The position numbers and the translations under genes are program-made. A model generated the notes under the pieces. The model did no database searches and was not told the DNA's origin. It saw nothing but the letters and a program-made list of their open reading frames with translations. DNA of 64,000 nt from Silanimonas sp965368785. GTDB lineage: Bacteria > Pseudomonadota > Gammaproteobacteria > Xanthomonadales > Xanthomonadaceae. This document shows, piece by piece, positions 55,383-63,531 of this stretch (position 1 is its first letter; each line of letters starts with the position of its first letter). The DNA lies in contig CBDUOG010000003.1 of NCBI GenBank assembly GCA_965368785.1, positions 1 to 64,000 on the forward strand, written 5' to 3'.

Positions 55383-55801
55383 TCGCGCCCCCAGGTTCTC
55401 ACCGAGCGTTGACGTTTAATTTCTGCACGCTCGCGCTTACTGCCGAGTCTACGCTCAACCGAACCCTTGCTCGGCTTAGTCGCAACGCGACGCTTCGGAG
55501 CACGCACGCTCTGCTCAATCCACCGTTGCAAGCGATCGCGCGCATCTTCACGATTGCGCTCCTGGGTACGAAAGCGTTGTGCCTGAATAATCATCACGCC
55601 ATCGGCATTCAAGCGCCGATCTTTGCGACGCAGTAAGCGTTCTTTGACTTCATCGGGCAACGACGAGCCGGCCACATCAAAACGCAATTCAACCGCTGTT
55701 GAAAGCTTGTTGACGTTTTGACCGCCGGGACCTGAGGCGCGCACAAAGCGCTCCACCAGTTCAGAGTCATCAATACTTATATTTTCGGTGATCTTTAGCA
55801 T
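55379..55801 (-). CDS. arfB: Alternative ribosome-rescue factor ArfB
   Basis: A 140-residue peptidyl-tRNA hydrolase of the YaeJ/ICT1 family that releases nascent chains from ribosomes stalled on non-stop mRNA. The catalytic GGQ is in RFVRASGPGGQNVNKLST, and the basic C-terminal tail (KRRVATKPSKGSVERRLGS) needed to enter the empty mRNA channel is present. Length equals E. coli YaeJ (140). It overlaps the downstream acyltransferase gene by four bases. Confidence 0.94.
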   Translation of the reverse strand: MLKITENISIDDSELVERFVRASGPGGQNVNKLSTAVELRFDVAGSSLPDEVKERLLRRKDRRLNADGVMIIQAQRFRTQERNREDARDRLQRWIEQSVRAPKRRVATKPSKGSVERRLGSKRERAEIKRQRSVRTWGRD

Positions 55802-55845
55802 CTAAAATTCAAAATTCCTGTCGCGCGCCAACGCAATGTAAGCCA

Positions 55846-57099
55846 TCAACTACGCAAGCGCGGTACACCGTGTGCGTCTCGTTCTTCGGCAACAGCCTCA
55901 TCGGCGATCTGCTCGCGCAGACTGCGTCCGCCAATGGTCAGCACCGGCTCGCCGCGCGCCACACGCAATGCATTCACGTAGCAAATCATCGCGCGCGCTT
56001 CATCACGGCGCTGGGTAAGCACTTGACCTAGCTGTTCCCACACATCTGCGCCAGCGCCTTGCGCGATCGCCCGATGCATGTATTCCTCAGCCTTACCCCA
56101 CAACTCTTTTTGCTGACAGATTGCGCCAAGCAAGCTCAACAGTTCGGGCGAATCCGAATGCCGGTCCAACCACTGCTCTGCATGCTTAAGTCGATCGTGT
56201 TCGCGGCAGCCATTAAGCAATGCATACGCAGGCAGCAGTTCAGAGCGCCAATCGCGGTCCAAGCGTGAACCCAGCTCATCAGCGGCTCGATCATCAAGAC
56301 CCAGAACTGCGGCCCTTCTAGCCAAGGCATCGAGCACGGCTGTCTCGTCCTGCAGTCGTCGCGGTAACGCGCTCCAACGTATCCACAACATATTTGCTTC
56401 CGCCGACTCAGCGAGCGATGCGGCCGCCAGCGCTATTTCCAACTCAGCCAATTGCTGCGCCGGCAGACCTTGCTCCTTACGCAAGTTGTTGAGCAAGCCC
56501 ATCGCCTCATGTGCGCGACCCGTGTACATCAACGAGCGAATCTTGATGTTGAGTGCGCGCGGCGCATACACCCCTTTACGCGCGGTGTGCTCTACAACCA
56601 CTAACGCATCGGCGTAACGTTTCTGCTCGAAGCAGCGCTCGGTTTCAAACAGCGCGCAACCAATCGGATCTTGTTTGCGCAATGATTCCAGATGCTGACT
56701 CATTCGCTCAGTGGAACCGGCATCGTGCGCAGCCTGCGCAGCGGCTCGCAATGCCAGCGGCTTAAACGCCGCCTCAGAGGCCGCGCTCAACAACAAGGAC
56801 TCAGCGCGCGACCAACGGCCCTGCTGCATCGCATCCATACCGTTGATCAAACGGTTCCGGGCAAGACGTCGCGCGTGTCGCTTCCACGCTCTAAATGGCA
56901 AAAGCACTAGCCACATCAGCGCCCATATCGCGAACCATAAAAACAGCCAGGCCAGCACCGCGATCTCTAAGCGCATAGAGTAAACCTTGCTACCCCAGCT
57001 CAATACCAATTCGCCATTCTGTTCGGTCAGCAAATGCCAGGCCAACGCACCGATGACCGCCAGGAACACCCAAAACACCAGTAGGCGATAAAACTTCAT
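55846..57099 (-). CDS. hemY: HemY-like TPR membrane protein
   Basis: A 417-residue inner-membrane protein of the proteobacterial HemY family (not the protoporphyrinogen oxidase of Bacillus). The N-terminal pair of membrane segments (LLVFWVFLAVIGALAWHLL and the WLFLWFAIWALMWL region) is typical and TPR-like repeats follow. It is encoded in haem operons and its exact role is not settled. The ATG overlaps the hemX stop (ATGA). Confidence 0.88.
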   Translation of the reverse strand: MKFYRLLVFWVFLAVIGALAWHLLTEQNGELVLSWGSKVYSMRLEIAVLAWLFLWFAIWALMWLVLLPFRAWKRHARRLARNRLINGMDAMQQGRWSRAESLLLSAASEAAFKPLALRAAAQAAHDAGSTERMSQHLESLRKQDPIGCALFETERCFEQKRYADALVVVEHTARKGVYAPRALNIKIRSLMYTGRAHEAMGLLNNLRKEQGLPAQQLAELEIALAAASLAESAEANMLWIRWSALPRRLQDETAVLDALARRAAVLGLDDRAADELGSRLDRDWRSELLPAYALLNGCREHDRLKHAEQWLDRHSDSPELLSLLGAICQQKELWGKAEEYMHRAIAQGAGADVWEQLGQVLTQRRDEARAMICYVNALRVARGEPVLTIGGRSLREQIADEAVAEERDAHGVPRLRS

Positions 57100-58115
57100 G
57101 ATCGCGATCTCCGCCGACGATCAACTGACTTAAGCAACTTCAAGGTGCCACCAACAACTGGATCAGACTGTTCAAAATTCAAAGTTTCCAACTCAGTGAT
57201 ACGTGTCTGCGCGTTTTTCAGCTCATCGGTATCACCGATTAAACGCGGCAACCATTGCTGCAGCCGATTCAGTGCTTGCTGTAGCGCAACCAGATCACGC
57301 CGTTCCATCGCCGTGCGGGCCAATCCAATTTCCAAAGTCGCGGCAATCTGCGCATGGTGACGATCCTGCGGCGCAATCAGCTCTAAGGCCTGACGGTCAC
57401 GCACTTGCACCAAACGGTGTAGCAACTTATCGATCAGGCTCTGTTCCGGACTTGATGTCGACTGGCGCTTCGCCGGCTCGGAGTGGTGATCAATAAACAC
57501 CTGAAGTTCATCCAGATACTGATTGGCCTGCACCCGTGGATCGGCTGGCAATGATTCAATTGCCTCAATTTCCTGCTGCAGGGACTGATGCAGATTCAGT
57601 AAATTAGGTTCATTCAAGCCCAGCAGCACTTGCTCCGCTAAACGATAAGCCTTTAGCGCTGAGCTTTGATCGCCGGCGAGTTCCAATCGCGCTTTAGCGA
57701 TAACCAGTAACAACTCGACCTCGTCCAAGCGCAGCTGACGGTGACCTTCCTGACGAATATCTTCTTGCTCCTGAACCGCCGATTCGATTAGCGCCAGACG
57801 CTGAGCCTGTGCCAGCAATTCGTCGCGCAGCACGCCCTGCCGGGCCGACATATCGATAACACGCTGATCATTACTTCGCCGGGTCGACTGAACCTGCACC
57901 AATTCGGTTTCGCCCGTTTGCACTTTGGCTTGTAGTGAATGAATTTCCGCCTGGGCTTTGCTTAACGCAAAGAAATACAACCATAGAGCGAATAAAATCG
58001 CCGCTGCGCTGAGAACTAGAGCCACAAAAAGCAACTTCTGCGATGGCCCGATTGCCGCGACCGGAGCGCTCTTTTCGGGTCGGGCTGCTGCTGATTTGTC
58101 GCTATCTTGATTCAC
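57096..58115 (-). CDS. hemX: HemX-like membrane protein
   Basis: About 339 residues. A short acidic N-terminus, one membrane segment (LLFVALVLSAAAILFALWLY) and a long helical, glutamine-rich periplasmic part (LLLVIAKARLELAGD) match the HemX family, often annotated as uroporphyrin-III C-methyltransferase. It has no methyltransferase signature, so that name should not be taken literally. The start is GTG at 58115 (AAGGGA upstream), overlapping the hemD stop as GTGA. Confidence 0.87.
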   Translation of the reverse strand: MNQDSDKSAAARPEKSAPVAAIGPSQKLLFVALVLSAAAILFALWLYFFALSKAQAEIHSLQAKVQTGETELVQVQSTRRSNDQRVIDMSARQGVLRDELLAQAQRLALIESAVQEQEDIRQEGHRQLRLDEVELLLVIAKARLELAGDQSSALKAYRLAEQVLLGLNEPNLLNLHQSLQQEIEAIESLPADPRVQANQYLDELQVFIDHHSEPAKRQSTSSPEQSLIDKLLHRLVQVRDRQALELIAPQDRHHAQIAATLEIGLARTAMERRDLVALQQALNRLQQWLPRLIGDTDELKNAQTRITELETLNFEQSDPVVGGTLKLLKSVDRRRRSRS

Positions 58116-58885
58116 GCGGATTCCCTTTGATCTTGCTTGCTGAGGCACTCAACTGCCGCCAGCATATCTGCTGATAGTGCGCTTTGAGCGCGAATGACGT
58201 GGCGAAATCCCTGCGCCCGCAAAAATTCCTCAATGCGCGCACTGGACGCTACCAGCCAACGCGACCGACACAGATTCTGGTCTGCTTGGTCCATATTGTG
58301 CCAAAAACCATCAAAGCTGCGCAGACTGGAGACCAAAATGGCTGAGGTCGACGGCAAGTTTCGCCACTGCTGCCAGCGCGCTGGGCGAATACTGATCGCT
58401 TCACGTTGGTAGACGTACGCCGCGGTGATTTCTCCGCCGCGTAACTCTATTTGCTGCTCCAGCATGGCCCGCCCGGCTGGCGCGGTGATCAGCCCGATCC
58501 GTTTTCCCTGTATCGACTGCAGTTCGGCGAGCTTCAATAATCCGTCGGCACCCAATGCCTTTACGGGATACTTTACCGATTGGACGCCCAGCTGATTTAA
58601 GGCGTGGGCGGTACCGGAGCCAACCGCCAAGGTGATTGCGTGATTGCCGGGCAGGCAGCCGGGCGACTGTGCATCGGCAAAGCGCGCAGCCGCAGGACTG
58701 GTGAAAATGCGAATCGGCGCTGCCAATGCGGCTGACAAATTATCTGATTTGAGCGAACTTAAGCGAATCGGGCTCATCGCAAATAGCCGTGCGCCAAGGC
58801 GACTTGCTGCGGCGCGAATGGCAGAATGTTGACTTACGGGCCGCAACGAAACCACTACCCAGTCGCTTAATACGCGGTTTTTCAT
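58112..58885 (-). CDS. hemD: Uroporphyrinogen-III synthase
   Basis: A 257-residue HemD that cyclises hydroxymethylbilane into uroporphyrinogen III in haem synthesis. HemD is poorly conserved, but the two-domain layout, FTSPAAARFA near residue 65, KRIGLITAPAGRAML in the middle and operon position with hemX/hemY support it. The usual partner hemC is not upstream: the next gene is divergent and only about 34 bases away. hemC must lie elsewhere in the genome. Confidence 0.88.
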   Translation of the reverse strand: MKNRVLSDWVVVSLRPVSQHSAIRAAASRLGARLFAMSPIRLSSLKSDNLSAALAAPIRIFTSPAAARFADAQSPGCLPGNHAITLAVGSGTAHALNQLGVQSVKYPVKALGADGLLKLAELQSIQGKRIGLITAPAGRAMLEQQIELRGGEITAAYVYQREAISIRPARWQQWRNLPSTSAILVSSLRSFDGFWHNMDQADQNLCRSRWLVASSARIEEFLRAQGFRHVIRAQSALSADMLAAVECLSKQDQRESA

Positions 58886-58919
58886 TAGCTAAGCTTCGCA
58901 TATGGCAGGAAAAGGAGCC

Positions 58920-59387
58920 ATGAATCTAGTTTCTCAAATTCAGCAAAAGTTGAGCTCGATGCCCCCGGTCGCAGCAATGCAGGTACGCGTTGTCGGTCAG
59001 CAAAACGGCCGGATGGTGCTCGATGCACCGCTCGATGTGAACGTTAATGACAAGGATTGTGCATTTGGCGGGTCACTGGCCGGCCTCATGACCCTTGCCG
59101 GCTGGGCCTGCGTTGAACACTGGCTATTAGCCATTGGCCAAAGCTGCGATGTGTATGTCGCCGAGAACAATGTGCGCTATTTGAATCCGCTGTATGAAGA
59201 CCTGCGCGCTGAAGCCTGGGTTAGTTCCGAGACCAATTTGCAGCAGTCGCTGCTGCGTTTAGAACAAAAAGGCCGGGTCAGCATTAATGTTGAAGCCCAT
59301 TGCCAGCGCGCCGACGGCAAAGTTTCCGCGCACATGAGCGCCCGTTACGTGGCCATGCGTCGGCAGTCGCCGGGTTCTGGGGCATAA
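58920..59387 (+). CDS. YiiD C-terminal-type hotdog thioesterase
   Basis: A 155-residue hotdog protein of the YiiD C-terminal-like thioesterase group: VNDKDCAFGGSLAGLMTLAGW, then VYVAENNVRYLNPL. In E. coli this domain is fused to an acetyltransferase; here it stands alone. The substrate is not known. ATG at 58920 is preferred because AGGA and AAGGAG lie just before it; an ATG at 58902 has no ribosome site. It begins a plus-strand run: lipoprotein, rhodanese, L7/L12-like, secB, gpsA. Confidence 0.78.
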   Translation: MNLVSQIQQKLSSMPPVAAMQVRVVGQQNGRMVLDAPLDVNVNDKDCAFGGSLAGLMTLAGWACVEHWLLAIGQSCDVYVAENNVRYLNPLYEDLRAEAWVSSETNLQQSLLRLEQKGRVSINVEAHCQRADGKVSAHMSARYVAMRRQSPGSGA

Positions 59388-59412
59388 TGACGCCCACTGC
59401 AAGGAGAAACGC

Positions 59413-59817
59413 ATGAAGCGATTGCTGATTATTGGTCTGGCACTGGTGCTTTCAGCCTGTGCTTCGACCCGTTCAAAAGACGCGCTAACCACTACGCTCT
59501 ATGACTATTCTGCGGCGATTCGCTGGAATGAAATTGAAGATGCTTGGTCTTTTGTGGATCCCGAATTCAAAGAAACCCACCCGCTGACTGATCTGGAGCG
59601 GCAACGTTTCAAGCACGTGCGCTTTAGCGAGTACACGGTGAAGGGATCCAAAAGTGTCGGCGAAGGACGCATAGAGCGAGTCGTTGAGATTGCCCTGATC
59701 AACCAACACACCCAATCTTTGCGCAGCATGCGGGTGCGCGAACTATGGCGCTGGGACGAAGAAGCCAAGCGCTGGTGGCTGGCGAATGGCCTGCCCGACA
59801 TAACCCCTTCCGAATAA
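59413..59817 (+). CDS. Small lipoprotein of unknown function
   Basis: A 134-residue predicted lipoprotein with lipobox LSAC at residues 14-17, giving a mature protein of ~118 residues. I recognise no family. The mature part has a helical start (LYDYSAAIRWNEIEDAW) and a hydrophilic body ending WWLANGLPDITPSE, a layout like an NTF2-like or DUF-type fold, which is only a guess. An AGGAG site precedes the ATG. It lies 25 bases after the thioesterase gene. Confidence 0.75.
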   Translation: MKRLLIIGLALVLSACASTRSKDALTTTLYDYSAAIRWNEIEDAWSFVDPEFKETHPLTDLERQRFKHVRFSEYTVKGSKSVGEGRIERVVEIALINQHTQSLRSMRVRELWRWDEEAKRWWLANGLPDITPSE

Positions 59818-59845
59818 TTCAATTTAAGAGCAACACTCAATATCC

Positions 59846-60280
59846 ATGGAACAAATCACCCAATTCGCAACCCAACACCCATTGCTCTCGATCGCCTTTG
59901 TGGTTCTGAGCATTTTGCTGATTTACACCGAAATCGCTCGTCGTATGAGCGGCTTTCAGTTCATCGGCGTCAACCGTGCCACCGAACTGGTCAATCGCGA
60001 CAACGCATTGATTATTGACGTCAGCTCGACTGCAGATTTCGAGAAAGCACATATCCCCGGCTCCGAATCGGTACCGGTGGCCCAGCTTGATCCGAACAGC
60101 CACAAACTTTTAAAAAACCTCAACGACCGGCCGTTGATTCTGGTCTGCCGGGCCGGCAACAGCGCATCTGATGCGGCTAAGAAATTAGTCAAAGCCGGGA
60201 TCAAAAATGTGTCGGTGCTTGACGGTGGCATTCACAATTGGCGGCAGGCCGACATGCCGGTGAAAAGCGGGCGCAAATAA
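59846..60280 (+). CDS. Membrane-anchored rhodanese (YibN-like)
   Basis: A 144-residue protein with one N-terminal membrane segment (LSIAFVVLSILLIYTEIA) and a single rhodanese domain. The active-site loop VCRAGNSASDAAKKL contains the catalytic Cys. YibN-like rhodaneses precede secB in enterobacteria, and that order is kept here. It may move sulfur or handle redox signals at the membrane. Its TAA overlaps the ATG of the next gene (TAATG). Confidence 0.88.
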   Translation: MEQITQFATQHPLLSIAFVVLSILLIYTEIARRMSGFQFIGVNRATELVNRDNALIIDVSSTADFEKAHIPGSESVPVAQLDPNSHKLLKNLNDRPLILVCRAGNSASDAAKKLVKAGIKNVSVLDGGIHNWRQADMPVKSGRK

Positions 60281-60594
60281 TGTTGAGTCCTTTAGGCATC
60301 GCGCTCGTAGTCGGTCTGGCTTTGCTGCTGGTCATCGCGATCCGGCGCAGCGGTAAAAACGAGCTGGAGCAACGCTTGAGTCGCCTGGAGGCAAAGCTTG
60401 ATCTATTGATGCAAAACGCCGGGGTCAGCTACGACCCCAGCCAATCCGTGTCCGGTGAGGTCATCAGACTGATTCGCGCCGGGCAGACCATCGGGGCCGT
60501 GAAAAAGCACCGCGAATTAACCGGCGCAGGCCTGAAAGCAGCCAAAGACACCATTGATGAAGTCCGGCGCTATCTGAATATTCAGGGCGATTAG
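60280..60594 (+). CDS. Small membrane protein with L7/L12 C-terminal-like domain
   Basis: A 104-residue protein: an N-terminal membrane segment (LGIALVVGLALLLVIAI), a short coiled region (LEQRLSRLEAKLDLLMQ), then a C-terminal domain like that of ribosomal L7/L12 (RAGQTIGAVKKHRELTGAGL, KAAKDTID). L7/L12 C-terminal domains bind translation factors; stand-alone membrane versions are of unknown function. The ATG overlaps the rhodanese stop. It occupies the position where E. coli has grxC. Confidence 0.78.
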   Translation: MLSPLGIALVVGLALLLVIAIRRSGKNELEQRLSRLEAKLDLLMQNAGVSYDPSQSVSGEVIRLIRAGQTIGAVKKHRELTGAGLKAAKDTIDEVRRYLNIQGD

Positions 60595-60701
60595 GTCACA
60601 AATTCAGTGCATAATCGCCTGATATCACGGCGATGGCTTGATTTGGCTTGGATCAGCCCCCATGACATACTTTCACTCTTTCCCTTTAGTTCGGAGTTTC
60701 C

Positions 60702-61217
60702 ATGGCTGATGAGTCCAACACCAACGGTGCCGCAGGCGCGCAAGAGGGCGACAATCCTCAAGTTCAATTTGTTGTACAAAAGATCTATCTGAAAGACGTT
60801 TCATTTGAAGCGCCCAACTCGCCGCACGTGTTCAATGAGCAGGGCCAATCGGATGTAAATCTCAGCCTGAACCAGCGCGTTGCCAAATTGGCCGATGGCG
60901 TAGTTGAAGTGGTTCTGGGTCTAACCCTGACCTGCAAACTCGGCGAGACGCCCGTGTATGTAGCCGAAGTTCAGCAGGCTGGTATTTTTGGCTTGACCGG
61001 CTTTGATGCAGCTAATGCCGATTTTATGTTGGGCGCGCATTGCCCCAACATGCTGTTCCCGTACGCGCGCCAAACGATTTCTGAATTGATTGGCCAGGGC
61101 GGCTTCCCGCCGTTCTTTTTGCAGCCGATGAACTTCGAAGCGCTGTATGCAGAAAGTCTGCGCCGTCGCTCTGAACAAGCTGAGAAGGCTGAATCCGCTC
61201 CGGCGGGTCAGGCCTGA
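60702..61217 (+). CDS. secB: Protein-export chaperone SecB
   Basis: A 171-residue SecB. The tetrameric chaperone keeps precursors unfolded and hands them to SecA. Family blocks are IYLKDVSFEAPNSPHVF, EVVLGLTLTCKLG, VQQAGIFGLTGF and FPYARQTISELIGQGGFPP. It lies 108 bases after the L7/L12-like gene and 11-20 bases before gpsA, the conserved secB-gpsA pair. Confidence 0.97.
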   Translation: MADESNTNGAAGAQEGDNPQVQFVVQKIYLKDVSFEAPNSPHVFNEQGQSDVNLSLNQRVAKLADGVVEVVLGLTLTCKLGETPVYVAEVQQAGIFGLTGFDAANADFMLGAHCPNMLFPYARQTISELIGQGGFPPFFLQPMNFEALYAESLRRRSEQAEKAESAPAGQA

Positions 61218-61237
61218 TCGGCGAAAGGATGGCGCCA

Positions 61238-62263
61238 GTGGGTGCCCCTGACATACGCATCGCAGTAGCCGGAGCCGGCTCATGGGGCACTGCGCTTGCC
61301 GCACTACTCGCCCGCAATGGTCACGCCACCCGCATTTGGGGGCGTGATCCGGCAATGGTCCAGTGCATCAATACGCAACACCGCAACGAACGGTACCTAG
61401 GCGACATCGAATTGCCTGAATCGCTGAGCGCATCAACCGATTTGGCGCATGTGCTGGCAGACGCGGATTGGGTTTTGGTTGTCACGCCCAGCCACGCATT
61501 TGCTGAGACCATCCGCGACATCAACAAGGTCGGTGGCAACTTTAAAGGCATTGCCTGGGCGACTAAGGGCTTCGAACCGGGCTCGGGTCGCTTTTTGCAC
61601 GAGGTGGCGCAAGAAGTGCTGGGCACCAAACTTCCTTTGGCGGTCGTCACCGGCCCATCGTTTGCCAAGGAAGTAGCTCAGGGCCTGCCAACTGCACTAA
61701 CCGTACATTCGGACGACGAAATTTTTGCACGTACCGTTGCCTGCTGTTTGCATGGCACACAGTTCCGCGCCTACACCGGTGATGACCTGATCGGTGCTGA
61801 GCTTGGCGGCGCGATGAAAAACGTCTTAGCTGTTGCCACCGGCGTCGCCGATGGCATGGGCTTAGGCCTTAATGCCCGGGCGGGCCTGATCACCCGCGGC
61901 CTCAACGAAATGATGCGGCTTAATGCGGCGCTCGGCGGAAAGCCCGAGACAGTAATGGGCTTAGCGGGCGTGGGTGATTTAGTCCTGACCTGCACCGGCG
62001 ATTTATCCCGCAACCGGCGCCTGGGATTAGCGTTAGGACGCGGCGATTCACTACAGGCTGCGGTCGCCGCAATTGGACAGGTGGTTGAGTCAGTACAAAC
62101 GGTAGATGAAGTCATGCGTCAAGCCAACGCGCATGGCATTGAACTACCCATCTCAGCTCAAGTGCAGCGCGTGCTGCATGAAGAAATTACGCCCTCGCAA
62201 GGATTAATTGAGCTTATGTCGCGCGAACAAAAACCCGAGTATCCGTGCGAAAAAGCCTGCTAG
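61238..62263 (+). CDS. gpsA: Glycerol-3-phosphate dehydrogenase [NAD(P)+]
   Basis: A 341-residue enzyme that reduces dihydroxyacetone phosphate to sn-glycerol 3-phosphate for phospholipid synthesis. The nucleotide-binding loop is VAGAGSWGTALAALLARNGH, followed by VTGPSFAKEVA and the catalytic GGAMKNVLAVATG. GTG at 61238 fits the AGGA site (eight-base gap); an ATG at 61229 overlaps that site and is less likely. It ends before a strong terminator. Confidence 0.95.
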   Translation: MGAPDIRIAVAGAGSWGTALAALLARNGHATRIWGRDPAMVQCINTQHRNERYLGDIELPESLSASTDLAHVLADADWVLVVTPSHAFAETIRDINKVGGNFKGIAWATKGFEPGSGRFLHEVAQEVLGTKLPLAVVTGPSFAKEVAQGLPTALTVHSDDEIFARTVACCLHGTQFRAYTGDDLIGAELGGAMKNVLAVATGVADGMGLGLNARAGLITRGLNEMMRLNAALGGKPETVMGLAGVGDLVLTCTGDLSRNRRLGLALGRGDSLQAAVAAIGQVVESVQTVDEVMRQANAHGIELPISAQVQRVLHEEITPSQGLIELMSREQKPEYPCEKAC

Positions 62264-62284
62264 CAGGCCAATGTCCAGACATAG

Positions 62285-62314
62285 AAAAGCCCGGCATTAA
62301 CCGGGCTTTTTATT
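62285..62314. terminator. Terminator after gpsA, probably bidirectional
   Basis: A perfect 10-bp stem AAAAGCCCGG/CCGGGCTTTT with loop CATTAA, followed by TTATT on the plus strand and by a comparable U-run on the minus strand. It separates gpsA from the convergent outer-membrane protein gene. Confidence 0.92.
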
Positions 62315-62335
62315 GACCACATGACGCAAAAAAAC

Positions 62336-62884
62336 TTAGAACGATGCGCGCATACCGAGGAAATACGCTTCATCGGTGTCATCAAATTGAACGTCTGCGG
62401 TGATACCCCAGGTGTTATTCAGGTGATACACGGCACCAACGGTGCCCGAGAAGTCGCCATTGCAGCCATCACAATCAATGTAGTTGGCTTTAATGGTGCC
62501 TTCGAAATTGTTGCTCATAAAGCCGCGAACGCCAACGCTGGCGCGGTAACCGTCAACGTCACCGAAACCTTGAACGTCGGTGTTCATATAGGTGGCTTCT
62601 GCCAACAGGTCAGCTTTGTCGCTGATCGAGTGGTGGTAGCCCAAACCGATTTCGCCAACTTCAACGTCGACGCTACCGATATCGGTTTCCACGAAGCTAT
62701 AGCTGCCGATACCGTACAGACCGGCGGTACCGAAATCGAAAGAACCACGAACTGCAACGCCATCAGCATCACCGCTGACATTAGCGTAGCCGCCTTCGAT
62801 ATAGGTGTAGTTCGGTTTTGCTTGTTCTGCCATTGTGACGGCAGACATTGCGCTCAGCGCCAGTGCAATCAGGGTGCGTTTCAT
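62336..62884 (-). CDS. Ax21-like outer-membrane beta-barrel protein
   Basis: A 182-residue exported protein. The signal peptide is MKRTLIALALSAMSAVTMAE. The mature part alternates short beta strands (NYTYIEGGYANVSGD, VEVGEIGLGYHHSI, FEGTIKANYID) and ends in Phe, as outer-membrane barrels do; it resembles the Ax21 family of Xanthomonadaceae. A pair of Cys (CDGC) sits near residue 137. AAGGA precedes the ATG. Function unknown; an earlier signalling role claimed for Xanthomonas Ax21 was withdrawn. Confidence 0.8.
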   Translation of the reverse strand: MKRTLIALALSAMSAVTMAEQAKPNYTYIEGGYANVSGDADGVAVRGSFDFGTAGLYGIGSYSFVETDIGSVDVEVGEIGLGYHHSISDKADLLAEATYMNTDVQGFGDVDGYRASVGVRGFMSNNFEGTIKANYIDCDGCNGDFSGTVGAVYHLNNTWGITADVQFDDTDEAYFLGMRASF

Positions 62885-62934
62885 TTTTATATCCTTGTGT
62901 TGTTAGATGTGTTCCATACATGGGGAACGCTCGC

Positions 62935-62963
62935 ATATTCTGCAAACTGCAAAATCCTGACAA
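62935..62963 (-). promoter_or_regulatory. Candidate promoter of the Ax21-like gene
   Basis: On the minus strand TTGTCA (62958-62963) is 17 bases from GAATAT (62935-62940). The -35 is good, the -10 weak. A small CCATGTATGG palindrome lies in the leader downstream. Confidence 0.35.
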
Positions 62964-63039
62964 GTGCTTTTCGCTGAGTCGTTTAACTATGGTTTACTTG
63001 GTGAACCGCGCATTCAGCATCGAAAACTTCCGCCACTTG

Positions 63040-63498
63040 CTATTGGCAAAAATTTAGTTGTCGCCACGCTTCGTACAAAGTAACCGCCACCGAATTTGAG
63101 AGGTTCAAGCTGCGATTCCCCGGCCGCATCGGCAAGGAAATGTGCTGCTCGACAGGCAGAGAATCCAACACACTTTGCGGCAGGCCCTTGGTCTCCTGTC
63201 CGAACATCAGCGCATCGCCCTTTCGGAACTGGATATGGTCGTAGCGGTTGCTGCTTCCGGTTTCAACGGCGAACACCCGGCTATCGCCTAATCGGGCGAA
63301 GCAGGCCTGCAGGTCTGCGTGTACTTTGACTTCGGCAAATTCATGATAGTCCAATCCTGCCCGGCGCATTTTTGCGTTATCTAAGGCAAACGCCATCGGC
63401 TCGATCAGATGCAACTGGGCACCGGTGTTGGCGCACAAGCGAATGATGTTGCCGGTATTCGGTGGAATTTCGGGGCAGTAAAGAATGACGTGCAGCAT
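63040..63498 (-). CDS. trmL: tRNA (cytidine(34)-2'-O)-methyltransferase
   Basis: A 152-residue SPOUT methyltransferase that 2'-O-methylates the wobble base of tRNA-Leu isoacceptors. LYCPEIPPNTGNIIRLCANT and RRAGLDYHEF match E. coli TrmL almost throughout; the knot region ALMFGQETKGLPQSVL and NLSNSVAVTLYEAWRQ follow. ATG at 63498 gives the same N-terminus as E. coli; a GTG at 63504 is in frame upstream. Confidence 0.94.
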   Translation of the reverse strand: MLHVILYCPEIPPNTGNIIRLCANTGAQLHLIEPMAFALDNAKMRRAGLDYHEFAEVKVHADLQACFARLGDSRVFAVETGSSNRYDHIQFRKGDALMFGQETKGLPQSVLDSLPVEQHISLPMRPGNRSLNLSNSVAVTLYEAWRQLNFCQ

Positions 63499-63531
63499 CG
63501 GCACATTATGGTGCTTTGTCCGATAAAAATC

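Noticed and set aside
57096..58115. HemX as an active uroporphyrinogen-III methyltransferase
   Set aside because: The usual annotation suggests this, but no SAM-binding methyltransferase motifs are present; it is a membrane-anchored helical protein.
62321..62977. A 218-residue open frame opposite the Ax21-like gene
   Set aside because: It covers the terminator, barrel gene and its promoter region, and its low-complexity composition mirrors the beta-strand codons of the real gene.
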